A program made the position numbers and the translations under genes. Below, one piece after another: positions 42,019-54,052 of a stretch of 64,000 bases of DNA (position 1 is the first letter of the stretch; the number at the start of each line of letters is the position of its first letter). The stretch is from Phytophthora quininea (lineage: Eukaryota > Oomycota > Peronosporomycetes > Peronosporales > Peronosporaceae): the NCBI GenBank assembly GCA_011947345.1, contig JAAVTG010000672.1, forward strand, positions 868,001-932,000. The letters are read 5' to 3'. The notes under the pieces are model-generated. The model saw only the letters and a program-made list of their open reading frames with translations, had not been told where the DNA came from and did not search any database.

Positions 42019-43698
42019 TCACCACGGGCTCCCAGGTGGCCTCTGACTTCGATTCGCCAAGCCACCAAACCTTGTACTGAGGTTTCCCTTGTACTTGCGA
42101 TGCCCAATTACGGCCTCAACGAGTTGTCCCTCGGAGCCATCGGCTAACACCACTTTGTTCACCTTCTGCTTACGATTGGTGTCCTTCTTGTACGGTTTTA
42201 GTAGTGATGTATGAAACACCGGGTGCATCTTCAATCCCTTCGATAATCCCAACTCATAGGAATCCTTCGAGATCTTCTTCAACACTGGAAACGGTCCAAT
42301 GTATCTTGGAGCGAGCTTCTTCGACTGGGCATATCCCTTGTGACGGATGTCCATATTCTTTCCGTCTAACAGCACCATATCGTTGACTTCAAAGTCCTGC
42401 ACGTGTCTGTTCTTGTCGTAGTAATGCTTCATACGCTCCTGCGCTTCGCTCATGCGATCTTGTGCAATCTTGAGCAGAGTTTCTTGTCGAAGCAAAAACT
42501 CTTGCGCTGGTTTCTCCAATTTCTTAAAGTCAGGATCTGCTGCCACATCATCTGGTATGTAGGGTATATATCTTAGATCCGCTTCGAACGGTGACATCCC
42601 TATCGTAGAGTGTACACGTCGATTGTAGGCAATTTCTGCCAAGTGGAGATAGTCATTCCAGTCATTTTGGGCTGGACTAACGACACCTCGGAGATAGTCT
42701 CCAATGAAACGGTTTGTTCTTTCCGTTTGTCCGTCAGTTTGGGGTCGGAATGCAGACGATAATTTGTGCTGCGTTCCCATAGCTGTCATAGTTGCTTGCC
42801 AAAACTTAGACGTAAACTTGGTGTCTCTATCGGACACAATGGTCTTGGGCATGCCATGGTCCTTGACGTAATTCTTCATGAACACGTTTGCGATTTCCGT
42901 AGAATCTTCTGTTGTCTTAGTTGCAATGAACTTGGCTCGCTTGGTCAAACGATCAACAATGACCATAATCGAGTTGTATCCTTCTATAGTCGATGGAAGA
43001 GACACGATGAAATCCATGGATATATCAGTCCATCTGCCTCTCGGAACATCCAACGATTGGAGTAGTCCTGGTGGCTTTGTTTGCCTAGCCTTGTTGCGCT
43101 GACACATCTCACACGTGTTGACATAGCGCTGGATATACTTGGACATTCTTGGCCAATAGTACTTTTCGCGAACAGCCAAATAGGTCTTATAATACCCAGG
43201 GTGGACAGCTGACACTGAGTCATGGTTTTCACAGATAACGCGATTCTTGAGATCTTCGTCGTCTGGAATGCACAAACGTGGAGTCTCATCTTCGCCTGTC
43301 TGATAGTACAAGACGCCGTCGTTGATTGAGTAACGTGGCATCGAGACACCTTCATTCAGACGCTTGATGATCCATAGTAGTTCCTTCTTCCTTGAGTACA
43401 TCTGCTTAGCTGATTGAGCGACAGTCACCTTTGAGGCAATCATCGTCACCACAATTTCGCGGTTTTGAGCAGACTCAAGAAGTTCTTTTAAGCTGACTTG
43501 AGCGGCCTTGTGCTCGAAGTCTGGCTTTCTTGATAGCGCATCTGCTACAGTATTGGTTTCTCCAGGAATCCACTTGAATAGTGGCTGGAACTCAGCGAGT
43601 TCATTGAACCATCGGGCAATTCTTCGGTTAGTCGTCTTCTGCGTCAGAATCATCTCAATACTCTTGTGGTCGGTTTCGACAGTGAACGGCTTGTCCAA
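42019..43698 (-). pseudogene. Gypsy RNase H end, integrase, C-terminal region
   Basis: Begins in RNase H (FTVETDHKSIEMILTQ, VADALSRKPDF), followed by the H-H-C-C zinc region (HPGYYKTYLAVREKYYWP, CEMCQRNKA), the integrase core (TDISMDFIVSLP, IVSDRDTKFTSKFW, QTDGQTERTNRF) and HPVFHTSLLKPY. A chromodomain-like end (ataaact-free frame after VEAVIGHRKYKG) shifts near 42070. An upstream TGA at 43713-43711 replaces an expected Trp and separates this frame from the preceding RNase H part. Confidence 0.92.
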
Positions 43699-43781
43699 TA
43701 GATAGACGCGTCATGTCTTCAGAGCATGCATAATTGCGAGCAGCTCTTGTTCGCGAACTGGGTAATTCAGCTCAGCGGGTT

Positions 43782-46618
43782 TCATCTTTCGACCAGTAAA
43801 AGCAATTGGATGTTCCAACCCTCCCTCGTTTTGAAACAAGACTCCCCGATCACGAAGTTCGAGGCGTCCATCCTGATGCCAAAAGGCTTTGAAAAATCAG
43901 GAAGTTTGAGGACAGGTGGAGACGATAACCGACGCTTGAGTTCTTCAAAGCATCGCAATTGGTCTTCAGTGAGCTGGATTGGATCACGAGACCGTTTGCC
44001 CTTGATACTTTCATGCAAAGGACCTGCAAATTGAGCAAAATCCTTGCAGAATCTGGAGACGTACACAGTTATCCCCAAGAAGCTTTCCATTTGCTTCTTT
44101 GTCTTTGGAATAGGCCAATCGGCAATGATCTTGACCTTATCTGGGTCCATACGGACACCGTTGCGCCCAACAAAGTCGCCCAGGCATGGAATTTCATCCA
44201 CGCAAAACTGGCATTTGGACAACTTGATGTAGAGCTTCTGCTCTTCACAGCGCTTGAGCACTCGATCCAAAGCCTCGAGGTGCTCAGAGACATCTTCACT
44301 TTTAGTGAACACATAGATGTCGTCGAAATAGATTCGCATCACGTCACGTAAATCCCGGAAAACCTTCTGTAAAAGGCGATTAAACGTTCCTGAACTACCA
44401 CTGAGTCCCATGGGAGTGACGAGGTATTCAAAAAGACCGTCTGGATTCGAAAACGCTGTAAAGGGTATATCGGATTCCCTTAGCTTGACTTGGTAATATC
44501 CCCAGAGTAGATCCATGCACGAATACCAAAAGCTGCCTGCCATCGCGTCAAAGGTATCTTCCTTCCGCGGCATTGGGACTGCTGGCAAGATTGTCGCTAG
44601 ATTCAGCTGACGAAAGTCGTGCACGATACGCCATCCAATTGGTTTCTTCACACAGAACGTTGGTGCACTAAATGCTGACGTACTTGGTCGTATAATGCCT
44701 GCTTGAACCATTTCTCTGGTCCAGTCTTGTATAATTTGGCGTTGCTCAGGACTTTGGCCCCACTGCTTCACCGAAACTGGCTGAGTTCCAGGTTTCAGCA
44801 GGATCTCATGCTCAATACCTTCACGTACCGGCGGCGTCTCATTAGGGAGTTCCGTACGGAAAACTGTGTCCGCATACTTGCGCAATACTGGATACGCAGG
44901 ATTGTCCTTGAGAGCCTCCCAACCTTGACTCTTGAAGCGTTCCGCCTTCTCGGAGTCATGAGGATTGATCATGAATACAGCTTCAATGTCCTTGTCCTTT
45001 CGAAGCATTCGAAGAAACTGGTTCGACGAAATGATCTTCGTAGAGCCGTGTTGTCCTTGGTGGCCATGATGGCGATAGAAGTTGAAAATCTCGCGACTTT
45101 TATCCAAGCGAGAATAGCGTCTTTCAGCTACTCGTCTTGCTGGACGTTTGGTCGGGCTGGACAGTTTGACTTGAATCGGACTGGCTGTTGTATTGTTGCG
45201 AGGTTTGATTTGCAACGTTTCCCAGTTAATATCTGGGTTCTGCTCACGGAGCCACACCATACCTAGTACGACGTCTTTCTTCTCCGGAACAGGCATAACT
45301 TGGAAGGTTTTCAACGAAACTGGAAAGCCAGGAATGGCTAAGTTCATGTCAACAGTGCGACGGCGACGATGGACGATTTGATCATATCCTAAGTCGACTT
45401 GCATAAGTTCGTGCTCTGTGACTTCCAGTTCAAGTTTCTTGACCAATTCTTCGGTCACGCCGTTAAGGCTACTTCCATTGTCGATGAAGATAGAGACTTC
45501 TTCCTTCTGATCTTCATCCTTGTACGCTTGAGTTTCGACTTCGAGAATTGCATACACCGATCCGCTCATAAAGCGATTAGCCTCTTTACTTTTAGGCTTC
45601 TTGCACTGCGGCGAGATATGTCCCTTCTCCCCACAATTGTTACACGTAGCTGTCTTCGTCCAGTCGTCCTTCTTGCCCTTCTTCTCAGATCGTTTCGCTG
45701 ATTGTTGCTTCTGCTTGGGTGGACGAGAACTTGATGCATCCTTTCCTGTAAGTTGCTTGGACGGAGCTCGAGGTGGTTTCCCCGAGTAATGTGTAAACTC
45801 GAAGTTAGAGGCAATTTCAATAGCCTCTTGTAGCGTACCAGGACTTTCTTCCTTGATCTTCTTCGCTGTTTCTTCGCGTAGTCCGTTCTGGAAAAAGAAA
45901 CGCTTCTCCAGTTCACTGATATCCAACTCGGTCTGAGACAACAAGTCTTGGAATTTGGAGACATACTCATGAATTGTCTCCTTTTGCTTCAAGTGAAACA
46001 TACGCTCGCGAAGGTCATATTCAAAGTCCTTAGGCCTGAAGCGCGTACGCAACTGGCTCTTGAACAGTGAACACGTCTTGTGAACATTCACACGCTCACA
46101 GTCCGCTATAAAGGCACGATACCAATTCAACACGGACTTGCCCAGGTTGCTGGATATTAGCGTCACAAAATCTGACGACTCTGCTTCCATTAACTGGCGT
46201 TTGTTGGCGTACTACTGTTCCGTGACAAAGATCCATAGCTCAATGTCTTCGCCATACTTTCCCTCATAAACAGGAGGGTCCTTCTTCTTGTGATCAGCTC
46301 TGGACGCGACGAGAAACTCGAAGCGTTCATTCGCCTGCTGCATTTGTGCTTGCATCTGTGCTTGCATTTGTGCTTGATACTGTTACTGCTGTTGTGTTAT
46401 ATACAATAGCATTGCTGCATGGACATCGTGTCCGGTCCCGAAGGAGCTTGGGCAGCAGCAGCGGCTGTAGGGGCTGACTCAGCCTGATTATTGCGTGTAC
46501 TTGAACATGTAGCCGGACGGGTAGCCTCAGCGTCACTCGCCGCATTTGCTCTGCTTTGTTGGCGAGGACGAGGGTTCGGTGATGGGTGCTCAGCTCCACG
46601 ACCTCTTCTAGTGGCCAT
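43782..46618 (-). pseudogene. Gypsy gag, protease, reverse transcriptase
   Basis: Gag probably starts at ATG 46618 (ATRRGRGAEHP) with Gln/Met repeats broken by a frame change, a TAA near 46384 and TAG at 46214-46212. From 46190 to 43782 the frame is open: capsid-like region, knuckle CNNCGEKGHISPQC, protease motif FIDNGSS (Asn where Ser or Thr is usual), VLGMVWL, RT with WRIVHDFRQLN, LLWGYYQVKL, TPMGLSGSSGTF and catalytic YFDDIYVFTK. The frame leaves RNase H near 43845, where a C run on the plus strand seems one base short. Confidence 0.92.
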
Positions 46619-46639
46619 GATAGCTGAGCTTCTCAGCAC

Positions 46640-47491
46640 TCCTTAAAACTTCTCCAAAACCCAAACTTTGAGGCCAAAAATTAGAAGAGAACTAACTCAA
46701 TTCGTTTTACGCTTTTCTGGGCTAGTCTTGGTCAGCTTTACACGGATCATGCGATTTAGCTTTGCCGCTATGCGGTCTTCAGTCTAGAAGGCAGTAGTTC
46801 GCTGAGTTTAACAGGCGGTCGACTTGCTGCTCGATCTCAAGGTCCTTAATCCAACAAGTGTCTTTGCAGAACCGAGCGATAATCCTCTTAGTCTTTTGAC
46901 TTGGTTGAGGAGATCGAGTTGCAACTCTGCGAACTTTTCCGCCTTTTCCGGGAGGCAGGATAGACTGGTGTCAATTGCAGCAATCGGCTGAGGAGCGGGT
47001 TTTGGCGTAGACGTCGAGGTTACTTTGACGTTCCGCTTGCTCGGCTTAGTGTTGCGTTGACTGTGGCCCTTTTGAATCGGGTCATGTACCAGTGAGAGGT
47101 GAGGCAAGGAATTACCACCGGGTAGCAAGGGACCGTTTGCTTCTACACCGATGATCCGCGTTAGCAGATACGATGCAGGCGCCCTAGCACTTAACCGACT
47201 TCTGGTGGTAACCCTACGCAGCTAGGGAGCGTGCAGCACGACTGTTCTAGGCGGAGACTAAAGCCCCCTAAGTGATACCAAAAGGCACCACAAGCCACAC
47301 AGTGTGTTGTGCGCACGACTCACAAAGAGCGCACCGAGTTTAACAGCACGTTCGCAGCCCAGAGCTTCCCCACGATGTGGCTGGCTCTATTAGCTACAGG
47401 TAAGCTCGCTTCCCACGTATGTGGCCACGAGAAACCTCTTGGTCTTGAACTCTTGCACTTGAACCGAAGCTTGACACGACGAGTGCTACTA
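46640..47491 (-). other. Gypsy 5' leader
   Basis: Between gag and the 5' LTR. A minus ORF (46808-47128, Pro/Lys-rich) could be an extra leader ORF but resembles no family. A standard primer-binding site starting TGG is not evident next to the LTR. Confidence 0.4.
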
Positions 47492-48063
47492 TGTAACACG
47501 TAGCGCGGGCGAGGAGCGTTGGGGCGAGACGGCGGCGGCGACGAGTTGGCGGAGACGGTGAACGGCGGAGACTGGCGGTGGCGCAGCTGGAGGAGGCGCC
47601 TTGGCCCTGGAAGTAGAATTGAGAAGTGAGATTGATCTGGCGGGTTTATCTTGCTAGCGCGCGTTGGGGAAACGCAAAGGGAAATCCAGTTCCCATCCTA
47701 AAGCCTATCAATTCTCTAAGTCCATATGAATCCTAATTCTACCAATGAACAGTTCCTAACTGGAAACGTAGCTCGAATCTTGAATCTTCTTGATGCGTCC
47801 CATAATCAAGAATCCATCAATAACTGGATTCTTTCAAATCCGTAGAATTTAAGAGCCAATCAGAGTAAAGATTATGGGACGTTCTTGAGACACCTAGAAG
47901 GTGTAATCTTGAACTTGAAGCCCTCGACCAATAGGAACGCTTTATGTATGTATGTCTACTACCATAAAGATAGCCAGCTATCCAGCATAATCTGGATAGT
48001 CTCAAAACGTATTGACGGGGTTGTCGTCTGCAACATGTTGTCGCTGACGGCAATCCCGTCACA
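47492..48063 (-). repeat. Gypsy 5' LTR
   Basis: 572 bp, apparently identical to 41351-41922. Confidence 0.95.
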
Positions 48064-48713
48064 TGACCGCTTGATAGTACTTAAAGTTTCTGTGGGCCCG
48101 GCGTCAAGCCACGGGCAGTCCACGCAGTCCCAGCTGGGCAACATACGCCGCAAGCCTCCTTCTGAAGATTCAAATGGCCACTCGCCCTAAGCTTTTCTAC
48201 AGAATCGTCAGTCAATGGCGACGCAATATCGTTCGTCGAGCATATTAACGTACTTCGAGTAGTTTTTGTACACGTCCTCACACTCCGGATCTGTTGTAGC
48301 AGTTTTATCAAACTGTACCTCGATATCTCCTACTTCTGTCGATCCTTCAGACAAACATCCTCCACTTGCTTGACGAACGTTTTGTACTCGATATGGTTCG
48401 GGTGCGTTTCGTGCACATATCCAGAAAGTTTGTCTAACCCCAGTGCCTGCTTTGCATCATCTCCCGACGCTCGGTTCTTGACCAAGTGATCAACCGTCCA
48501 CCCGTCCTGTAGTCCGCACTCTTCGGAATCGGGATCCCCTACGCCTTCGGATATCTCTTTGCCGTCGCTGACTACTGCATTCGTCCATAAAAACGTTTCT
48601 TCATTACATGTCGGACCCGGTCCGATCTAGCCTTGGTTCGGCTCAGACGATTGTGCACTGCAGCTAGCAACTATGAGGACCGTAACCATCAACATGATGT
48701 GAAGTACGCTCAT
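48064..48713 (-). pseudogene. LWY effector pseudogene split by the Gypsy element
   Basis: ATG 48713 gives a signal peptide (MSVLHIMLMVTVLIVASCSA), close to the effector at 35690, then TAG. In later frames come WTVDHLVKNRASGDDAKQAL, LGLDKLSGYVHETHPNH, VYKNYSKYVNMLDE and YVAQLGLRGLPVA...RNFKYYQAV, reaching 48064. The Gypsy element intervenes; coding resumes at 41350 as IHKNF and stops at TAG 41331-41329. No intact RXLR is visible. A hAT transposon sits 112 bp upstream of the start. Confidence 0.75.
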
Positions 48714-49009
48714 GAAGACGAAGCTGTCGTTGTTGTGGCCGCCGGGAGTTCCTGGAAATGCAGCTATGAAAGCATTCAGCTTTCGCCAGTGTCACCGTGG
48801 GTTCGATGATTACCACGTGTAGTGGGCATTCCCAAGCCTCGGGCGAGCCGGCGACGAGCCGGGCTCGCGAAGGGCGCGCTCCCCGAGCGGGTTCGCAATT
48901 CGCCGGAATCATTGGCCCAAACATGCGTTTTTCTTTATTGACTGATTTACCAAGTGCAATTTAACGAGATCTTGAGCAGCCAGAGAATAAATTCACCCCT
49001 TCCGAGAAG

Positions 49010-50631
49010 ATGGTGCTAACTCGAGCACATGCTGCAGCCTTACGGGCCCAAGGCGGCGACGTTGCTGTCCAAGTCGAAGACCTCGCGTCTGTAGAAGAAT
49101 CTGCAATCGTCAATCTCCCCAGCGACGTGCAGCCATCGGCCATGACGTTCAATGCAGGCGCTTATTCTCGTCTTGTTGATCTTGCCCAGCACATCATCGC
49201 GCAGACACAGGCCCTGGCTGATGTGCAAACGCTCCTACAGCATCGGCAGCAAGGACAAAGTGACGCGCAGAACGCCGCCTTGATGGCTGTTCAAGCTTCA
49301 ACCGAGGCAAATGTGCAACAGCTTACAAACCAGCAGCGGTTTATTGCCGAACGCCTTGGTGAAGCTTTAACAGCAACGCAGGCAGAGCTCCAAGAGCAGT
49401 TCCAGAGGCTCCAGTTGCTGGACAGCGCGAGCTCATCGCAGATTGAATCGTTCGTGAACGAGAAGCTGGCCCAAGCATTGCAGGTAGTGCAACAAGAAGC
49501 GCGTTCGTCTCAGATGGCGATCGCTGCCCAAACGAATGGTGCAAGTGCTCGCGTTGACGAGCTTGAGACCAAGTTGAGCAGCAGTTTGGAAGCAACCACC
49601 ACTCACATTCATCAGATGGTGGACGAGAAAATCGTGGCGATGACGGACAAGGCGGCGACAGGGGAGGATACAACTCAGCTAGTGGGTAAGTTGGTAGCAG
49701 AGGGGTCTGCAAGTGCTGCTGCTGATATTAAAAGAAACTCGAAGTCGAGCTTGCTCGTGCTCGCGAGGAATTGAAGCGTGATATTTCGGGTGGTGTGGAA
49801 GGCCCTGTACGCGAATATGTTCGACAACTTGTATTGGAGCTAGTGACGCACAGTGAGAGCAAATTGGAGGCAAGAGTACAACGTGCTCTGACGAACACGC
49901 AGGCAGAGGTCAATCTGCAGGTGCAGCGCCAGGCTGATGCGATGTCAATTCTCCAGAAACAGCTACACCGCCAGAGCGCGCATCCAAGTAACTCTGTTGA
50001 CGAAACCGCGAAGACAGAACGTGAATGCGATAACGAGCACATCCAAACACCTCCCTGCGACATCGACCGGAACACCTTCGCTGCACAACTTAACGCCACG
50101 CTTGAGCGCGGTCTTGAAGCGGCAGCAGCTACGATCGCTGGTGCTATTAAAGATGGTGTGCACAACTTTGACACAAGAGTGAATCACTCTCGCTGCCACA
50201 GTATGAAATACGACGACGAATATTGTGGCGCTGATGAGGAGGAGGAGGAGGAGAAGATAAGTGCCGAAGATCTTCGGTTGGAAGAACGTATTCAAGACGC
50301 ATGGAGAAAAACATATTTTAACGACAGACATGGATCGACAGTCACGCCTTCGGCTGTCCGCAGTGGGTTGCCAGTCCGGCGATGTCTTTGACAAGAGTGT
50401 GACATCGATCTCATGCAAACAGAGCTTCCTGTTGATGATGTTACGGCGAGCTGCTACAGGCAGCACGATACCGTGTCAAATTCAGCAAACGTGGTGCTAG
50501 TGCTGCAACCTCCGTCAAGGTCATATGTTGACCGCCCACCAGAAACAAATGCCCAATTTGTTCAGCGTCTGGAGCTACGTTACTCCCGACGTTACCGATT
50601 CCCAACGCGTGTATCGGTCTTCAACATGTAG
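49010..50631 (+). pseudogene. hAT accessory coiled-coil protein
   Basis: ATG 49010 starts a Gln/Ala-rich, heptad-like protein (MVLTRAHAAALRA; LAQHIIAQTQALADVQTLLQ; repeated AL, VQ and QL pairs). The first frame ends at 49774. Near 49727 an AAAA run seems one base short; the next frame continues LARAREELKRDISGGVEG and coiled coil to an Asp/Glu run and TGA 50389-50391, with the same frame open again to 50631 (LMQTELPVDD). About 530 codons if read through. No signal peptide, membrane segment or known domain. Between the TIRs it is cargo or an accessory factor; its Gag-like opening is only an impression. Confidence 0.7.
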
Positions 50632-51383
50632 TCACCGAGCAGCAGCAGCAAGTTGCGCGACGGGCGGAGCTGGCTGCACGCCAACATGGCTCAGGGAAGT
50701 GACCGCAGAACTGGCCGCGAAATGTATTACATTAATATATGATGGTGGTCAACTCCGTCTTGCCCAGTTTTTTTTTACCTAGGTGATCGGCCGCTAGCAA
50801 TGCTGGGGTACCTGCTCGATGCTCTCATGGATGGTGTTGGTGAGTACATGCGGCTCGCGCAAAAGCCTCCCAACATTTTTCTACAGGCGCCAATGCACTC
50901 GAGAGCCTCCAGTGTGATGCCTAACGCGGGGTTGGCATGGCTGCCATCTCGGACATCGTGAAAATGCAGACCAGAATCATTGTGAAGGCGGCCATGAAGA
51001 GGTCGAGCAAACGCTCCGTTCGCCGGCACATCGTGGCACCATTGGTGAGTGGTGAAAGATGTGGTGGAGCAAGTCGTTCCAGTACAAGGCGAGTGTAGTG
51101 ACCAAGGCACCACGCCGACCGGCACGCAGGTGGCGACGTTCTTTTCGTTCGGTGTTAATTTGCACTGAAGGACTTCTCGGCTTCCAGCGACGACACATGC
51201 ACTACGTGAAGAAAGTGTGTTGGAGAGGGACACCGTTTGAGATGCTGAACACTATGTTGTCTACAAGTTATGGGCAGCGATTCTGGATTATCAACAAAAA
51301 AACTCGCAAAGGTGCAGGCTCGTCCGGCGGGCAACGCGATTATTTAATGAAAGACTAAGATGAACTGGACACGAATGTGATCG
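50632..51383. other. hAT internal spacer
   Basis: Short ORFs on both strands without a recognisable domain. It may be decayed 3' coding sequence of the accessory gene. Confidence 0.35.
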
Positions 51384-53490
51384 TCAATGGGATGACTTTT
51401 CTTCCTCGTCTTCCAACTCACGAGACAAGGTGGTGCTCGAAACAAACTCCGACAGAAGGTCAGCATTGAGATCGGCCATGTACGCATCTGGATCAAATTC
51501 CAGCACGACAGTGCTAGGCTTGAACGAGTCATGCTGGCCTCGTGGAATCTCTTCGCACTGAAGCAAGTTCACGAATTCGGGATTCCTGTTCAGAAAAATA
51601 CACATGTCAATGCTGTCTCCGGCCAAGCTGGTGCGCTGGGATGATACCATTTCCCCACTGACGCTGAAGTCACGTTCAATTTGGCACGATGAAGACGGTA
51701 TGGCGAAAATCATGCGAGCAGCTTTCGGGATGATCCGGTATTCTCCAGCCTCTTCCATTCTCTTCTAAAACTGGAGAACCGATTCTTTTGGAGTCATGCT
51801 GCTGTTCCGCAGAACATCGACAGAATCGTCCATCCAGCGATCTAATTCATCTTCAGCACGCCGGTCGACGCGGTTGGATTGCGCTGGTCTCGTCAATCGT
51901 GGGGCAAACCGTGTTTCCAGCCCACTAAGATTCGCCTATATCACGGACGTTTGCTCTTGTCCATGATGAATTGGTCCTGCAATCGATTTCAAAAGCGCGA
52001 GAAGGTTCGAGCGGATTTTGTCTGTCACCTCTTTCAGTATGTCATGAATTGGTTTTTCTTTCATTCCATGTTGCCGGCAACACTTCACAATGACTGTGTT
52101 GAGGGATTCTCGAGTTGAGTGCTTATAAATCGGGTGAAGCAGCAGCATCATCTCCAGGACGAAGTCGCATTCCTTGAATTCGGTGTCTTTGTAGTACCGA
52201 GATAAAAACCTCTCGTCCACAGCGTTGTGCAGCAGATCACGGGTTTTCGACGCTGTCGGCGTTAGTTCGCTGTCCAAAATCCACTCAGGAGTTTTGTCCG
52301 TAAATAGTGACGGACCGATCGCTTTGGCTCTAGATCATCGATCCTCGTCATGTACAACGCCATAAGAACTTCCACTTGTTCAGCACGCTCAGCTTGGCAT
52401 ATGAATTTTATATCAGCAATTGGCATCAAAATCGAGAGTACTTGAACCAAATCGGCGTGATGGTTCGCTAGAGGAAAATCGGGTGGCGCCTTCCGATCAC
52501 GTAGCGCTTGACGCTTTCGTTCGTCGTACCATTCGACGATAGCGGGTCATTTATCCAGTACTCGTTTCATGGCGTTGGTTATGCTCAGGAAGCGAGCAGC
52601 TGAGTATCCCAGCAACTTCGATGACACCCCTTTTGTATTTTCCTTACACAACTCAGCAAAGAGATTCCCTGTCTTGCTCACAAGTTTTATCTGCGTAATT
52701 ACTAGTGTCATGTTGGAGATTAACTCGGCCACTTCCGGATTAGCGGGTTGACTCTTTTTCTGCCGATACCACAAGACTCCTTTGTTGCAGCATGCAGCAT
52801 ATGCGCGAAACACCATTCCCACCTCAGTTTGAGCTCCGTTTTCAGCATGTGCTTGACGTCACTGCCGGCGTCACTGACAGCCCCATAAAAGTTCTTCGGT
52901 TCCGAATGAAAGTCACTCAACATTTTCGCTAGCCACCTTTCAAACGGCGCACGAATCCCACCATCACGATCGCTGTAGGCCGGGTTAAATATTTTCGTCC
53001 CTAGAAGAATCGAGTTAAATTGTCCTTCCTTGTCGACCAGGTACACCCTCACTCCCAAGTACTTGTCGCCGGTCGTTTTACACGCCCAGAAGTCAGCGAC
53101 AAGAGTCATCTTTGGGTAGGCTTCGCAGTTATCGGCCAGATATTCCAGCATCTCCGTTTTCGTCGCGTGATATAGCTCGATGATGGACTCCATTACACGC
53201 TTGGCATTCACGACAGTTCGCATCTCCTCTTTGACGATTAATGTCTCAAGAAGTCTTGACTCATCGTATTCGCCAGTCCTCAAGGGCAGATTGTGGTTGA
53301 TGATTCGAAGCGTTTCCAGGAGCAAGTTAAGACGAGCAGGGTTGCTGGTAAAAAGTGGTGACGAGCGCAGCATCTCCACTTCAGCATCTCGTTTACGTTT
53401 TCCCGTCAGCTCCACCTCGCTTTTCGGCGATCGAAGATGGTGATCAACCCTCAAATGGCGCGCTCCCTTTGACGTCTTGCCGTTGGACAT
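51384..53490 (-). pseudogene. hAT transposase
   Basis: From 53490: catalytic-domain start with LVADFWACKTTGDKYLGVRV, the insertion-domain boundary FYGAVSDAGSDVKHML and the W-x-W-C-x-x-H block (RWEWCFAHMLHAATKE). The frame then changes (52822-52547, 52450-52262, 52277-51936) and ends with the hAT dimerisation region (IFAIPSSSCQIERDFSVSGE, SQRTSLAGDSI) and an acidic tail to 51384. The N-terminal BED zinc finger is not seen; 53500-53840 may have held it. Three or more frame changes leave it non-functional as read. Confidence 0.9.
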
Positions 53491-54052
53491 CGAGAACAGG
53501 TTTCTCCCGCTAGTTCTGCAAGACTCGTCTGCGAGACAAGCTCATCTTGTAGTCAGCACGCCGTTCTCGTCCTGGAATTGAACGCGAACTCCCCACTTAA
53601 AATGTAGGACGTCTCAGCTTCTCTCGGCAGAATCACCATGAACGGGCCAGACGACCGGAAGCTTGCGATCGCCTGCTTGACCGCGCTAGGGGTTGAGCAC
53701 GAACAGAAGTGGTGGGGGCATTGCATGCCAGGAAACCGTGGAGGTCTTTGTGAGAGGTCGACTTGGGCGCTGCGCAGGATAAATCACAGCGCCGGTCTAA
53801 GATTGCAAATATCTTCGGCGAGTTTCTGCCAATCACAGGCTAGTCGAATGGCTACACAACGAGTCCGCAGCTGACCTAATGGCTTCAAGAACGAGCCCGA
53901 AGCCATTTTGGGCTCCTTGGGCTCCTGGCTCGCGCACTTAAGTTGGGCAAGCCCGGAAATCAGCGGTTTCGGGCTCCTGTAATCTTGGGGAGCCCAAAAT
54001 TGCAGGTTACGCGTTCGTGTAACCGCGGGCTCGTCCGAGGCTTGGGCATTCC

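Larger units (their letters stand above)
41351..48063 (-). mobile_element. Gypsy LTR retrotransposon
   Basis: 6713 bp with 572-bp LTRs (41351-41922 and 47492-48063) that appear identical, TG...CA ends and TSD TGACC (41346-41350, 48064-48068). Gene order gag, protease, RT, RNase H, integrase is Gypsy. The host reading frame closes exactly when the element and one TSD copy are removed, confirming the boundaries. The identical LTRs indicate very recent insertion. Confidence 0.96.
48833..54044. mobile_element. hAT DNA transposon carrying an accessory gene
   Basis: 5212 bp with terminal inverted repeats starting CAAGCCTCGGRCGAGCC at both ends and a perfect 8-bp TSD, GGCATTCC (48825-48832, 54045-54052), the hAT hallmark. 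Subterminal regions are rich in GAGCC/GGGCTC motifs (48840-48900 and 53885-54010), probable transposase-binding repeats. Contents: a coiled-coil gene on plus (49010-50631) and a transposase on minus (53490-51384). Confidence 0.93.

Noticed and set aside
50775..51233. 152-codon minus ORF inside the hAT element
   Set aside because: No domain, low-complexity His/Ser composition; likely a chance ORF opposite decayed sequence.
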